NCBI GenBank assembly: GCA_963931805.1
Contig: OZ007502.1
Location: 88,878,136 to 88,942,135 of the forward strand
Length of the DNA: 64,000 nucleotides
Reading direction: 5' to 3'
From: Microdon myrmicae
Taxonomy: Eukaryota > Arthropoda > Insecta > Diptera > Syrphidae
In this document: in pieces, positions 11,148 to 22,954 of the stretch
Layout: each line of letters starts with the position of its first letter
How positions within the stretch are numbered: the stretch's first letter is position 1
Notes under the pieces: generated by a model
What the model was told of the DNA's origin: nothing
The model's database searches: none
What the model saw: the letters and a program-made list of their open reading frames with translations, nothing else
Position numbers and translations under genes: made by a program

Positions 11148-12860
11148 TCAAAAAAGAAAATTAATCTTTACGAGATTAATTTTCTGAAAAGTGGTGTGGT
11201 CGAGGGCGAAGGGTGATGTTATCGCCATTCGTTACATATTTTAGGATTTAAAATTATAATGGTTACATTATTATTTAATGTTCATTGTAGTTACAATTGC
11301 TTGCTTCTTTTTTCAATTTTTGTTCTTGTTTTGAAGTATTATTCAAAGTTTATGTTTGATTTTGCAGCTTAGGGTAGGATGTTCTTCAATATTTTGTTAT
11401 GTTTTTAAGAAGTATATGTTATGTATAGATTATGTGTTAAACTAAAGGCTTAAATTCTTTTGTTTTTTCAATATACTTAATAATAATTGTGAATTATTTT
11501 AATAAAATAAGGTTATTTGAAATAAAGTATTAAATTCAATTTGTGCTTCAGATAAGTTTTAGGTAAGCCGTAATAGTGTATTGTATTACAACTTGTGTCT
11601 TATATAGAAATTTACATTATTTACAGAGTATATTACTGTTTCATTTTGAAGAGTTTTCACTGTTCTTATTTGTCGTGTTTTTTTATTTTTTTTTTATGTA
11701 TTTGTACGTAAGATTAGATCCTAAAATTTTTAAATTTTATTATGAGTTATACTAAAAATGTTTAATTCCTTATTTTCTTAGGATTTAGTAATTGAAAACT
11801 GTTTTATTTTAACATTATTTCGTATCGTAAGTGTCGTTCTGTTTTTTTCATCTTTTTTTTTCATATATATAATGTGGTTTTTCTTTTACAAATTAAGATT
11901 ATTTATTATTGCAATATTTTTGTTTATTTATTTAAGTTTTAAGTTAATGGCAGTTAATTAAAATATTTGTATAATATTTCAATTTATATTAGTTTTTTTT
12001 TCGAGAGTCAATATTTGTTTATAATCTTTGTGTTTTAATATAGTTTTGGAACTCCTATCTTCGAAGTATATGAGATATGTGAGGATTTAATTTCTGTTAT
12101 ATTTTATTTATTATCTCCTAAATTGTTAATATAGTTGTATTATTTATAAATTTTCTTTGTTTATTGTAGACAATTTTTTTGTCTTCCTTTTTTTTTTGAT
12201 ACTGCATTTTCAAAATAAAGTTGGTTGTTTTATTTTATTTATTTGCATTATTATGTATATGTATCTATTTCGTTTTTCAACAATAATTTGTTGAGAGGGG
12301 AATTTAACATTATTAATTGCATTTTTTTTTTGTAGATATATTTAATGTACATGTAGTTTTTTTCATTTGTGTACAAGTTTTACATACATATAGTTCGTGA
12401 TTGCTTAGTCCACAAATGGTTTTATATTTTTGTTGTGGTCTTTTAAATATTTAAAATATTCGAGAAGAAGAGAATGTGTTTATTCACATTTTTAAGTATA
12501 TATATATTTGAATACTAATTGGAAGTCGATTTGCTTTGTTTTAAATTTTTCTTTAAATTTGTGGAAGACTTCCCGTGCTTTCTTCGGGCTTGGCTGTGTA
12601 ACATAGTACAAACTTTCGAGCGACAATATGTTAAAAGAATAAAGTTTCGAGATGAGGATTTGAAAATTTCTTTTATTCGTAAGTGGGAGTCCGATTTTTT
12701 AGTTAGATTTTAATTGTAAAATCCATGTTAAAACTTGGATACTGGGAAAAACGAGAGAGAGAATGTGGACAAACGAATTACTGAAAGGAGGAAAGTGTTC
12801 GAGTGCAATTTTGATATGACTGTTATCTACATGCTTACATTTTGCTGAAATTTCTTGTTT
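11148..12860. other. AT-rich non-coding interior of LTR-1
   Basis: About 1.7 kb of T-rich low-complexity sequence lies where RT, RNase H and integrase would normally be. I see no pol motif on either strand. Confidence 0.6.
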
Positions 12861-12867
12861 CTCGGGG

Positions 12868-13660
12868 TTACAATCTGCTGGGATTTCTTTCCCCATCAGG
12901 CTTACATTTTGCCGGAATTATATGTTTGTGGATTTCTACTATCTGTTGGGATCGTGGATGCAATTTAATGTAGTCAACCGTGGCATTTTGTTTTATATTT
13001 TGTTTTATGTTTATTGAGGATGTTGAAGTTTCAGGTTCATGTTTTCCTGAACTTTGTTTTTCACCGAGTACCTTAACTGTTTCGTTACCACGGACTTTGT
13101 TTAAATGGGAAGAGGAATATTCAATGGTGGTTGGTTTCGTTGTGTTTGTCAAATCATCAGATCCGGCCCGTAGACAAATGGATTTGGATGTTGACCCACG
13201 AACGGTGTTTTCCAAATTTTCATGAATGCCTGTATTTTACGTAGAAGACCCCTCGTAAGGTGTGGCATTCTGAATATTTTCTTGACATCATTTGGTTTCC
13301 TAAAAGCTGCTCGAGTTTTACCATGGTTCGCTTTTTTACACCGAATTTAAGGAATCCCTTCTCAAAATTAATGCGGCATTGGTGCTTCGTCCGGAAATCG
13401 CTTACCAGTATGCCATCGTGCTGAAACTCTACGTCGCTCCCCACTACATAAAGGTTATGTGCAAAAGGTATGGTGTACCTGTCAGTTTCAAATTCGAATT
13501 TCCCCAATACCTGGCCGCATGTGCTGACAATTCTTCCAGCAATGGTGGATATAGTTACTGGGTCTGAATTATCTGCAGGTCGTTCAACATATAAATTATC
13601 TAATTTGATCAGGCTGTGTCGATGAGGAAAGTGGAGTATTTTTTATCGGATGGGTTAAAT
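12868..13660 (-). pseudogene. LTR-1 aspartic protease remnant and downstream frame
   Basis: Reading the minus strand from about 13640, LIDTA (in place of the usual D-T/S-G-A) is followed by stops. A second frame then runs TISTIAGRIVSTCGQVLG, then IPFAHNLYVVGSDV, the GILVSDF motif (usually GILGxDF) and CRINFEKGFLKFG. This is the order of a gypsy-type protease: catalytic loop, flap region, then GIL-DF near the C-terminus. Gly of the catalytic triad is lost and the frame is shifted, so the enzyme is dead. The following 115-codon frame (13215-12868) is polar and unrecognised. It does not contain RT motifs, which normally follow protease in gypsy pol. Confidence 0.65.
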
Positions 13661-14008
13661 TTTACACGTATTATTTAATCCTTAAATTCAGGGCAGAAAA
13701 ATGCGTGCATTTTAAGACTTACATCGGGATGGGGTGTATATCGGCGATTGTCTGAACTAGGGAAGGTTCGCCGTTGCTTGCTGCCCGAGTGTATTCGTTT
13801 CCCTGTTGTTGGTTGGATACCCTATCAATGTTTTGATTTTGTCGGGTGTTTCGATTTTCAGTCCGGGGCGAGTTTGTTTGTTTGTCCTATTTTGGGGTTG
13901 ATTGGATTGATTCCTAATGTGATTTCGACTCGTTGAGGGTTGGTCCTGGTTTCGCATATGGGTTAACCTTGTTCTGCACTCTGGCTGAGTGTGATTGTAT
14001 TATACGTT

Positions 14009-14208
14009 ATCATCATCATCGGCACTACAACCGGGTATCGGTCTTGGCCTTATTTAGCAAGTCCAGAGGCTTGTTAAATGTTCCATAATGATTAGTTATT
14101 TTTTTCGGGCAAGGTCATTAGTCTTGCGCCAGAGGCTCCCCGACGGGGAATCGAACCCCTGTCTCCCGCGTGACAGGCGGGTATACTAACCACTATACTA
14201 TCGAGAAG
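14009..14208 (-). mobile_element. tRNA-Asp-derived SINE, full-length, inside LTR-1 gag
   Basis: Minus-strand order: a tRNA-Asp(GTC)-like head with an A-box region TAGTATAGTGG and B box GGTTCGATTCC (14208 to about 14135), a ~100-nt body containing CAAGACTAATGACC and GCCAAGACCG, and a (GAT)n tail. A 5-bp duplication ACGTT flanks it (14004-14008 and 14209-14213). It interrupts the gag frame of LTR-1. The tRNA part is not a functional gene: its acceptor stem is altered and it is fused to the SINE body. Confidence 0.9.
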
Positions 14209-14213
14209 ACGTT

Positions 14214-14600
14214 CAACCTCTGTCTTAATGCGTTGGGGGACGAAATTAGGAAAATTTGTATTGCGATAGCAAGTCGCAGAAGTGTGTCCCCTCTTGTTGC
14301 ATGTTTGGCAGATCAGTGGTTGATTTCCCTTAAAATTGGTAGTGGAGGCTGCCATTGTGAGATCGCTGCTGTGGTGATATCTTCAGGGATCTGAGTTCCT
14401 TGCTGATATTGTATGATCCTGTTACTGTTGTTATTGGTTTTTTTGTTACTGCTGTTGTGCTGCGCAGCTGAAGTACTAACGGCTACCGACACTTGATTCT
14501 CAGTAACCAAGGATATCCCATCCGCATCCTTTTTATTTTTGACTGCTTGGAGTGTACATAGTGATTGCACTTGTGGTATTGTACCCCATTGACGTCCACT
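14214..14600 (-). pseudogene. LTR-1 gag remnant with one CCHC zinc knuckle
   Basis: The minus strand contains the knuckle CQTCNKRGHTSATC (14310-14269), with spacing C-X2-C-X4-H-X4-C, followed by YRN and a run like PQRIKTE. This closely resembles the first knuckle of LTR-2 Gag (CQTCGKSGHTQDIC, YRN, IKRE), so the two elements are related. Upstream codons are Asn/Gln/Ser-rich and the usual Gag N-terminal region (capsid-like helices) is missing. The reading frame is cut by the SINE at 14208. Only a nucleic-acid-binding fragment is left. Confidence 0.8.
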
Positions 14601-14857
14601 AAACGTGTCACTTGCTTCCTTATTGTGGTGGTGCAGTTTTTCTGTCTAAAACTTTTTCACTTTTAACTTTTTTTGCACTGTTCCCGGTGTTTAGCCTCGG
14701 GGACGCCTTTGTTATTTGTTGTTGGCCTTTTTTGTGTTTTTAGTTGGTAACGAGATCTATGGATATCCCCGCATTCTCCTCTTTGTTGTTTGGATCAGTC
14801 CAATCCACTGCCACTGGTATGCTGCTTTTAATTTGTTGGTAGGGGATAGTTGGATAC

Positions 14858-14875
14858 ATCCCACCGCTACCACCA
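14858..14875 (-). other. LTR-1 primer binding site (tRNA-Leu type)
   Basis: On the minus strand TGGTGGTAGCGGTGGGAT lies six A residues after the 5' LTR end. It is complementary to the 3' end of a tRNA-Leu ending ATCCCACCGCTACCACCA. LTR-2 uses the same site with one base different. Confidence 0.8.
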
Positions 14876-14881
14876 TTTTTT

Positions 14882-15511
14882 TGTTGTGGTCCTTCTCTCA
14901 GGGAGCGTGTCTCCTGAAAAGGATAAGGGATCTCTTTAAACCGCTCCCGAGGGGACCCGTTGCGGTCGTCACCGTGCTTCCCCAGACTTGCCGGAAGAGC
15001 GACGACCGATTGTTGGACAGGAGGAATCGGCCAGGCCCAATAAAATGCTTTTCAAATACTTTAAATCTATTTTATTAGTAAATCTATTTTCTGGCGTCCT
15101 TACACCTCGGACGCCAATTGAGACTGATCATCGAATTTGCAATTCATCACCCTTATAAATGAAGCCAAATCGTGATTTTGTATCTCGAAGAGATCGAATT
15201 CAAAGCACAATCTCGATTTAGATACTTTGGCTGGAGTTGTGTGTTTTGTGTTTTGAGATAAGAATCCGGTTAGGTGAATTCTCGGACACATGAGCATGGA
15301 AATTGAACATCTGGTTCAATTTACCATGTTTGCTTTTGTTTGGGGATTACTGGAAATTGGGTGTATGGATGATAAACAAATATTTGATTCGTTTATCGGG
15401 ATTTCGTATTGTTGAATTTGGGTGATTGATTTGTTTGAATTATTCTGTAGATGTTGGAACTTGGATGTATGTGTGGGAAAAGGAGATGGTAGGGGTTTGT
15501 AGGGCACCACA
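14882..15511 (-). repeat. LTR-1 5' LTR
   Basis: This is the upstream LTR in element orientation and the partner of 10501-11135. It differs from it by a short deletion in the GC-rich block and scattered substitutions. Confidence 0.9.
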
Positions 15512-15644
15512 CGTTAGTGTTTTGTTTTTCATTTTCTTATATAAATAAAGTACAGCATTTTAGTAAAAACATTTATAGAGATAAACAGTTACTTTGAAGT
15601 ATTTTTCGTTTTTATTCATCTTCGTTGAATATTTCGAGGTTTGG

Positions 15645-15703
15645 CATCATCATCAGCATCGGCACTACAACCGGGATCCGGTCTTGGCCTTATTTGGCAA
15701 GTC
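15645..15703 (-). mobile_element. tRNA-Asp SINE fragment (3' end only)
   Basis: The (GAT)n tail and the adjacent ~45 nt of SINE body are present. The match stops at GGCAAGTC, so the tRNA head is missing. Confidence 0.75.
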
Positions 15704-15924
15704 TCTCCACTGTAGTGCTCCAAGAAGCCCTACCATTTTTCTCCCACATTTCATTTATCTCCCACATTACATTTTACTCCCACCTATAAGAAAATCCATT
15801 TAATATCCCCAACATAACATTGGATTCAATGTCAAACCAAATTGAACTAAACATTCAATTCGATTCATTTATTCATTTCAATGCATTTGTTCGACTCTAT
15901 TTCCTAAAATCAAACAGCATAATA

Positions 15925-16330
15925 ATAAAAGCAATTAGCATCTAAAAAACCTACATGATCCAAAACCTAAAAGTGCACGTTTCGAAACAAAGGCATATCT
16001 ATTCGATACGGCGGCACACAATTCTTGAAATCATAAACATCCAAACGCATACCAGATGTTTTATGATATGCACAAATAGACCTAAATTCCCATCCATATT
16101 CTCACCCTTTCCCATGAACTCTGACTCCATTTAAAGTCCAATATAAACTCTTGTTTGCATTAGCCAGACACGCTAATGGATAACAAAACACCTCAAAAAG
16201 GATCTCCGAAAAGGGGCGATATGTTCGAGACTTCAAGGAAGAAGAAAAGTAGGTTAGAAAGTAGTTAGTGTGTAGTGCGAGTGGTGTAAGGACACCAAAA
16301 TAAAGTGATTAAATTTATTAAAGGCATCAG
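15925..16330. repeat. Diverged repeat, copy D (related to 43975-44280)
   Basis: It opens AGCAATTAGCATCTAAA..CCTACATGA and continues with ..GCACG..AACAAAGGCATATC..TTCG..CATAAACATC. The same order occurs at 43975-44110. The AGCAATTAGCA start also recalls the palindromic block of the P-family, so these may be distant members in inverse orientation. Confidence 0.45.
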
Positions 16331-16514
16331 TCTGTTTTTTTTCTACGGCTACGGTTGAGAGAGTTCCTTGGTGATCGCGTTAGTTTTGGGCAGTTCGAAT
16401 GTCGATAGAAGAGAATTAATACCGATCACGTCGAGGGATTCCATCGTTCACTTCTCTTCCTCGTTGATCGAGAAGCACGGAAGCGAAGCGTACTACACCA
16501 CTGGTACGGTCCTT

Positions 16515-16600
16515 ATCCGAGACTTGTTAAATTGTCCATAATAATTTGTTTTTCCGGGCAAGGTTATTAGTCTTGCGCTAACCTTTCTCGGGGTAAAAAA
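16515..16600 (-). mobile_element. tRNA-Asp SINE fragment (body)
   Basis: About 85 bp of SINE body (GACTTGTTAAATTGTCCATAA, CCGGGCAAGG, AGTCTTGCGC) are present without tail or tRNA head. Confidence 0.7.
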
Positions 16601-19600
16601 GAGAACAAATCGGGTGCATGAGATTCCGCCGTAAGTTGAACGCACGTCCATCGAGCCTAAAGTTCAGCGTGCGGCAGACAGGCCGTCGAGGTATGACATG
16701 CCCATATTTAATTATAATGATTGTTGAACAATCCAAAGGAATTAATGTGAAAAAAAAAATTACGTTTGCATCAGCCGCCCAAAAGGAACAATAACAAGTT
16801 GCCAAAATCTCATTCATTGTACGGATTCTACATGCTACTATGTCATTCCTATACAAAATAGCATGGCAAGCGACCTTTTGTAGGTCATTTGTATAAGTAT
16901 TATAAATAAAAAATGGGTTTCAGACTCTCTATTGGAAATAAAATGTCTTGTTGAAAAAAGGGCGAATTATTTTCCCAATGTCATATCATATATACATACT
17001 ACTGTAGACAGAGAGTAAAGAGAATATTTTAAAAAGAAGATCAGCACTGTGAATATCGATTAGTGTATTTATTTGGTAGGTTGGTAGAAATGTGTTGACA
17101 TTTGTGTGTGAAGAAAATAGTTGGCGGGATTCAGCCATATGGTGAAAGATACCTTAAAGCCTGCACATGCCCAGGCCGAGAATTGAGGCGGCCATTCAAG
17201 AAAGCGGGGGTAATATTGAACAAATACATTCTGGATGACCTTACAATGAACAATGCGATTAAAATTATTTTGTAAATCTGCAAGTATATTTGAAATAAAA
17301 TGTACAATTTGTCCAGATTTTAATGTACATAAACTTTTAGTTGTGCATTACATTATAACACAATGTATTTTATTCCATAATATCTGTTCATTCGGCTTGG
17401 CCTGTCATCCCGTATACGCATCGTCACAAATATCCCCAAGACGTCACTTTAAAAAAGAGAGCAACACTTGTCTTGCCTTATATCATGCCGTATTACGATG
17501 CCTTTTTTTCTCTTCTGCAATTGTAAATCTGCAGGCAGTTACTTTTCATGGACCACATCTAGGTCTCTTAATAGGTAACCGAGTCAATTCAACGCGAGTT
17601 ACAGTTTCACTGAAACGTCTTCCATTTAAAGTCTTCAGTCTACGCCAACTGTCCCATCTGGTTGCGATCCATTCCCACTAGTGACCATTTGTGTGAGATT
17701 TTAAACAAATCTAACTAGTGAATACTCCAAATCAGTTTTCCTTTCGATCAAAACCGTTTTTCCTTGGATACTGAAAACCTGTATCTGAAGCGGCAATCTC
17801 ACGGACTGGTTTTGAATCCCCTTCATTTGCCTCACTGGTTTCACAGTTGTTAAGTATTCGCCCCATGGGGTTTTAGCGTGTGCCACCGATGAATGAGTAT
17901 CTGCTGAAATCAGCGAACGAATTTTCCTCTCGATTGTATCTTAATTTCATTTCCTTTTCTTCTTCATCAGTTTTCCAACGGCTTTGTGTGACAGGGTGGT
18001 TCCTCAACTTATAATTATGTATCCCCTGGAAACGTCGGGCTGTCTAATGCTGAGTCCGTATACTTGTTTAATGCGCCACTTGCCGCTGCCTTTAATGTAT
18101 CTTAAGTATTTGTGTCTTTCATTGAACAAACAAAAGGCGTTCGGTGGGAAAAATTGATTCACAAAAAGCAGAAATAAAAATTGTAGTGCCGAGAGAACTT
18201 GCTTTGCTCACACCCAAACACATGTCGATCTAGTCCCCTAGATTGTGTTGACGAAGCAGGGAATTGTCTCTGGTGGACATTTCCTACTTTCGTCTTCCTT
18301 GTCCAATAAACGCAAACGATGTCTTGGTGTTGTTAAACCGAAAGTCGTGTTTGCGATTTTGGCGTATGTTTACAATGTTGCCATAAATTGCTGTACAATT
18401 GTTCATGGAGCCTCTCCCAAAGTCAATGTTGGCGATAGATTTCGAACAAAAAGACGACTGACGGGGGACATCCGATTCCATTCAGTAAATAAAATAAGAC
18501 AATGCTCCCACTGAGGGTTCGTGGTGTAAGCAGAGAGAAAGTTGTAAACAGATATAATTTGATATCAGTACACATTCCCACAATGCTTTGAAAGGTTGCA
18601 TTTGGGAAGTTAGTTATGAAAAAAGAGTTGTCATTCTGATCTATTGGAAATGTATCGCTTTGTTTTGTAATAACATTGAGGATTAAAAGATGAATCGTAG
18701 CCAGGTATGGGAGAAGGAGATATAGGGTGGTAGTAAGTAAAAGGGGGAAAAGAATCTGCTGCAAGGTGGCAACAATGTTTGATGGCTTTTTTTAAAAAAG
18801 ATGTACAAATCTCTCCTGGAAAGTTACCATTATAACAATATATTTACCTGATTGTGATCGACAACACGGGTTTTGTTACAACATGCCTAAAACGGGCCTA
18901 CCTCCGTTGCTTCGACGAAAGTAAAGTTCTCGTATAGACTTTGAATCCCAGCTCTGTTTTTGCATTCCTATGAAGTTAATGACATACTGTATTGACTATT
19001 GCAACTCTACGAATCCTCCCAGAATCACTGAATCCGCCCAGAAAAAAGAGCCACACCATTCTGTCGTCTACGCAGCAGGCTTACATAATGGCATGCGAGT
19101 CATACCCCATGTGTTCGGCACCTGGACGGGTATCTCAAAACATATGGTCATAGACCGAACTTTATTGACGATTCATTTGCTGACTAAATACAATCGGACA
19201 AATGCAACATTGCCAAATGCCGATATCCAACAACATTTTTACAATCGCCTTTGAACTAGTGCCGACTGGATTTCCCCTCACGGAAATCTCCCTTGTAGAA
19301 ATACCACTAAAAAATCATTTAGGATATTCTAACCCTGTTCCTATATTGTGGCATGTTTAACCCGCGATAGATCTTGTGACGGAAAAATTTAGTAAACAAA
19401 CTGCCACAATACCAGCCAGAAGGCTTACCATAGGGCGTAAATAACACATCGTCTGGTGAGGTACATCCTCAGCTATGAGCGTCCATTGGGCAGGAAGCAA
19501 GACAAAATGAGAAAAAGTTTTCATCGCGTCAGTCGGAGATCGAACAAATGTATTTATTTGTTACGTCTCCAGCTCCGTGCTTCCTTTTGCGAGGGAAGAG

Positions 19601-19829
19601 CGTGGGGGTTAATAAAATAATTAAAGTTTTCTTTATTAAAATAATTATTAGTTTTATTTTTATTTTATTGAAATCAGCTATCTCAAGCTGAGCTCTATTC
19701 TGAACTCCTTTTACAAAAAAAAAAAAAAAAAAAAAAATGGTGGCGAGAAGGCCGAATTTAGCGAGACAAGGACATATGTGTCCTTCATCTTGTCTCTGAC
19801 TTCTGGTCATCTTGCGATAACCAGAATCA
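16601..19829. other. 3.2 kb without a supported gene
   Basis: Several frames of 60-142 codons occur on both strands, but none shows a known motif and they overlap each other antisense. A 23-A run at about 19714-19737 followed by TGGTGGCGAGAAGG could mark the end of a retroelement, but no partner repeat was found. I cannot assign any function here. Confidence 0.4.
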
Positions 19830-19831
19830 CC

Positions 19832-20058
19832 CACATCCGTGAGGATGTTGGGCTCGGTCTCGCGGCATCTGAAAAGAGAAGAAAAAAGGGGGGGTATCCA
19901 AGGATAGTGTGGACAGTGTTAGTCCAAGTGTTCTCTAACTACTTTTATAGAGGGATGGTGGGAAAGAAATCTTACAAGACCGGTGGGTCTTGGGTGCGGT
20001 AGTAAACGCAGATCACGTCTTTGGCGTCTGATAATCTGCTCTTTGGTCGGTGTGTATG
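19832..20058. repeat. Dispersed repeat, copy 1 (pair with 60225-60444)
   Basis: About 225 bp from CCACATCCGTGAGGATGTTG to TTGGTCGGTGTGT is matched at 60225-60444. Shared blocks include GTTGGGCTCGGTCTCG, GTGTTCTCTAACTACTT, AAATCTTACAAGACCG and GTAGTAAACGCAGATCACG. Function is unknown. Confidence 0.7.
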
Positions 20059-20109
20059 TTTGTGTTTGTGCCGTCTTCTACTGTGCGTTCGTGTGTTTGG
20101 TTTGTTAAT

Positions 20110-20800
20110 AGTAGTTAATAGTGGGATGGGTCCAGGAATCCTCTATTATAGAGGGGAATGTTGTTGGGAAAGGTGCTTTCTTCAGTTTTGTACTGAAGAA
20201 GAAATTGTGGGGGTTTGATCCGAAGAGATCGAGAGAGAGAAGGGTCAAGAACGCAAGAGTCCCGTACAAGTAGGTTCTCACTGTTCTGAATGTTTTCGAG
20301 GTACTTATATGCTAATTGAAGCAAGTACTCGTCGATAGGGGTAATGGAGGCGCCTTCGTATAGGTGAGAGTTGGGGTAATGACGACCGTCAGGCCTTCTA
20401 GAATGATTGGTGCATCTTCTGAGGAGTTTCCTTTCGAAAACCCGAAGTCTTTCCATTTGGGCCGAAGATATGCAGGACCATATGGGAAAGGCGTACGATA
20501 TTCCAGATCGGATTAGCTGCTTATAGCAGAGAAGCTTAACTTTGGTGTCAACTTTGTTCCTCCATTTCAAGATGTTGTGCAGTTGCTTAGACCGACCGAG
20601 GCCCCATTGGAGAAGGTGGGTCACATGTTGGATGAAATTCATTTTTGGGGTATAAGTGACCCCCAGATATTTCATCTTGTCCTGTGGTCTAATCGTAGTA
20701 TCTCCCATTTTTATTCGAATATTCTGTGAATATCGAGAAGAAGGTTGGGAGTGTTTACTACTCAGAATTATGGCTACTGCTTTGGATGGATTACTCATTT
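20110..20800 (-). mobile_element. LINE fragment, jockey-superfamily ORF2 C-terminus
   Basis: A 227-codon minus-strand frame (20798-20115) covers the region after the RT catalytic core: SKAVAIILSSKHSQ, then MKYLGVTYTPKMNFIQHV, then LLCYKQLIRSGISYAFPIW, then MERLRVFERKLLRRCTNHS. This is the thumb and C-terminal tail of non-LTR ORF2. The catalytic YADD lies upstream and is absent, so the copy is 5'-truncated. It belongs to the same family group as 1360-2164 (MEKLRVFERK). No poly(A) tail is seen at its 3' side. Confidence 0.8.
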
Positions 20801-22440
20801 TACAATATAAATTTTTCTGTCTTTATAGAACATTTTGTTCCAACTAACTGTGTCGTATAAAATGAACAAAACAATCCAGAAGTCTCTGTTTATAATTTTG
20901 AATAAACTTTGAACGAAAATCAAAGTGGCTACGTTTTGAAATGAAAAATGTGCTTGTTATGAAAAGGGGCATGTTTTTAAATGTGCTGTAAGTGACTGGA
21001 TATAGAATATTGTGTCTGTTTATTTATGAATTGTATTAAATGAGAATGTAAGATATGTGAGGATGTAGTGTTAAAGGTTGTGTTAGAAAGGACATGAGAT
21101 TAGTGTTAAAGCGAATAAGGGTAGTATTCTGGAATACAACATATTTCTTCTAATTGCATTAAAAAACAACAAAACGTCAATGACTATTGGTCTGGCTGTT
21201 GAATCCAGTTGGTGGTGGACGAACTAAAAACTTAACTGGATCTTTGTTACACACCAATAAGTTAAACTAAATATCTACTTACTAAATATGATGAAATTCC
21301 GACACCGAAGACGATGCTTGGACACTTAATCGAGGTAATCCGCAAAAACAAAAACTTTGACATTGCGCTGCTGTTGTTCTCTTCCTTTTCTTTCACTTTC
21401 ACAGTTTGTTCTTGAATGTTTGGAAATTCTTAAGCAACTACGAAAGTGGCGCTGTTAAGAGAGAAAACTCAAATTTCATGATTACAGCCGCTACAATATT
21501 CCCCGTGGTACCGAAATGTCCGGCAATTAGAGGCAATAGAAAATCAATGGTTATAGGGGCGATGTGTCATGGAATTCTCATGTAGGCGTGGGATAGGTGG
21601 AGAGACATGAAATGGGAAAGATAGCAATAAGACGGGACATTCATATAGATTTTTTTTGCTTGGTCTGTTTAAAAACTTTCTTTAGGCAAAGACCTACCTC
21701 GCCTGCGTTCAGGTGATCAATCAGCTGTGGAATCGGATCATACCATGAGCGAGAATAGAGAATTTGAGACACTTTGGCTATCCTCGCTTTAGCCCAGGCC
21801 TTGCTTACGTTTGGGCATTTTAAGGGTGATGTGTAAACAAATTCTGGTTGATTCGTGGGAAACCCCCCGGCATTTCTATGCCGTTTAAATATATTATATA
21901 TGGGTGCAGAATCGTTCAGTGGCCTGATAGTTCAGTCCAAAATGGTACTTGCAGTGTGTGGTTGTAGCCAATTACACGACTGTCTACTCTTGGCCTGTAT
22001 GTCAAACCGACACTACGGGCTCGAAGCTGTAAGCACATCGTACCGGCTTGCGATCGTGGTGTCCTGTGAGCCGGAGCGGATGCTTTGTTTACAATTGCAA
22101 ATTCAGACCCAGTGTGGATCAGTTTTGTGATTCCCAAGAAAAAAAAAAAACCGGCGCGAAAGATCGTAGGGCTCATCTATGTATTGGAAAATAAGTTCAT
22201 TGAATAGCAACGGATTGATCTAATGTGTCAGGAGAGTTAGACATAGAGAAAGCGTCTATGCATCAAGGAGGAATGCAAAAACGAACAGGGGACTTTAGCG
22301 GTACGTGCGCCCGAGGCTGTGTTTAAAAAAAAATGCCGAAACAATTCGTGGAATTGAGCGGGGCGTCATTTCATGTGAGCATGTATCCTACCAGCGAATG
22401 GTGATAGGGCGAAGCAAATACCAGTGTTGCGGAGGCGGTC
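20801..22440. other. 1.6 kb without a supported gene
   Basis: AT-rich sequence with an A run at about 22138-22151. No motif-bearing frame was recognised. An upstream exon of the secreted-protein gene at 24 kb could lie here, but I cannot identify one. Confidence 0.35.
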
Positions 22441-22444
22441 AAGG

Positions 22445-22866
22445 AGGCCAGAATCGCAAATAGCAGATGTATGCATAAGTTTTAACTAAGAGATTGCGCC
22501 AGCGAAAGGTGAGTAGCACACAGAAAAAATAGTGAAAGACACCTTGAAATCGCTTGGATGGGACACCCGTCTGCACCCACCGTACTCCCCATACTTGGCG
22601 CCATCTGACTATCACCTCTTCGTATCAAAGGGGCTCGGGCTCGCAGAGCAACACTTTAGCGAAGTTGCAAAATGGCTCGACGAATGGTTTGCCGCGAAAG
22701 ACAAGCTGCTTCTCTGGCGTGCTGTTCACAAATTACCTGAAAGATGGGCGAAATGTGTAGAAGCCGATGGCCAATATTTTGAACAAAAATAATTAATTTC
22801 CCCAGAAAATTACGTTTTTTTTTTTTACCAAGCAAACCGGAAAAAACGTATGAATACACCTAGTAG
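22445..22866 (+). mobile_element. mariner transposase remnant with right terminal repeat
   Basis: A plus-strand frame to 22792 encodes the C-terminal third of a mariner transposase: VKDTLKSLGWD, then HPPYSPYLAPSDYHLF (containing the third catalytic Asp in APSDY), then KWLDEWFAAKD, LPERWAKCVEADGQYFE. The usual PD before LAPSD is PY. After the stop, the sequence ending AACGTATGAATACACCTA near 22865 looks like a mariner inverted terminal repeat next to TA. The left end, the first two catalytic Asp and the DNA-binding domain are missing, so the copy is dead. Confidence 0.85.
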
Positions 22867-22954
22867 AAAGTTTCAAAAAACGATTGTAAATAGCGTGTAG
22901 TGAGAAATGGGTTGCTCTGTAGGACCTGCTTGGGTCCATGCGAAGAAAGGAAGA

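Larger units (their letters stand above)
10501..15511 (-). mobile_element. LTR retrotransposon LTR-1, gypsy-like, non-autonomous
   Basis: Two ~630-bp LTRs (10501-11135 and 14882-15511) in direct orientation begin TGT and end ACA on the minus strand. They are flanked by the 4-bp duplication CGTT (10497-10500 and 15512-15515). On the minus strand a tRNA-Leu-type primer site follows the 5' LTR and a purine tract precedes the 3' LTR. The interior (3.7 kb) holds a partial gag with one CCHC knuckle and an aspartic-protease remnant, then about 1.7 kb of AT-rich non-coding DNA. No reverse transcriptase, RNase H or integrase motif is present. The LTRs differ by scattered substitutions and small indels, so the insertion is older than LTR-2. 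A SINE has since inserted in gag. It probably relied on proteins from an autonomous relative. Confidence 0.9.

Noticed and set aside
14135..14208. tRNA-Asp(GTC) gene
   Set aside because: The tRNA-like part is fused to a common SINE body and tail and recurs in other copies; the acceptor stem is altered. It is a SINE head, not a tRNA gene. The same applies at 23.9 and 60.8 kb.
19713..19760. Possible LTR end plus primer site (A run then TGGTGGCGAGAAGG)
   Set aside because: No matching second LTR, and the complement does not clearly match a tRNA 3' end that I know.
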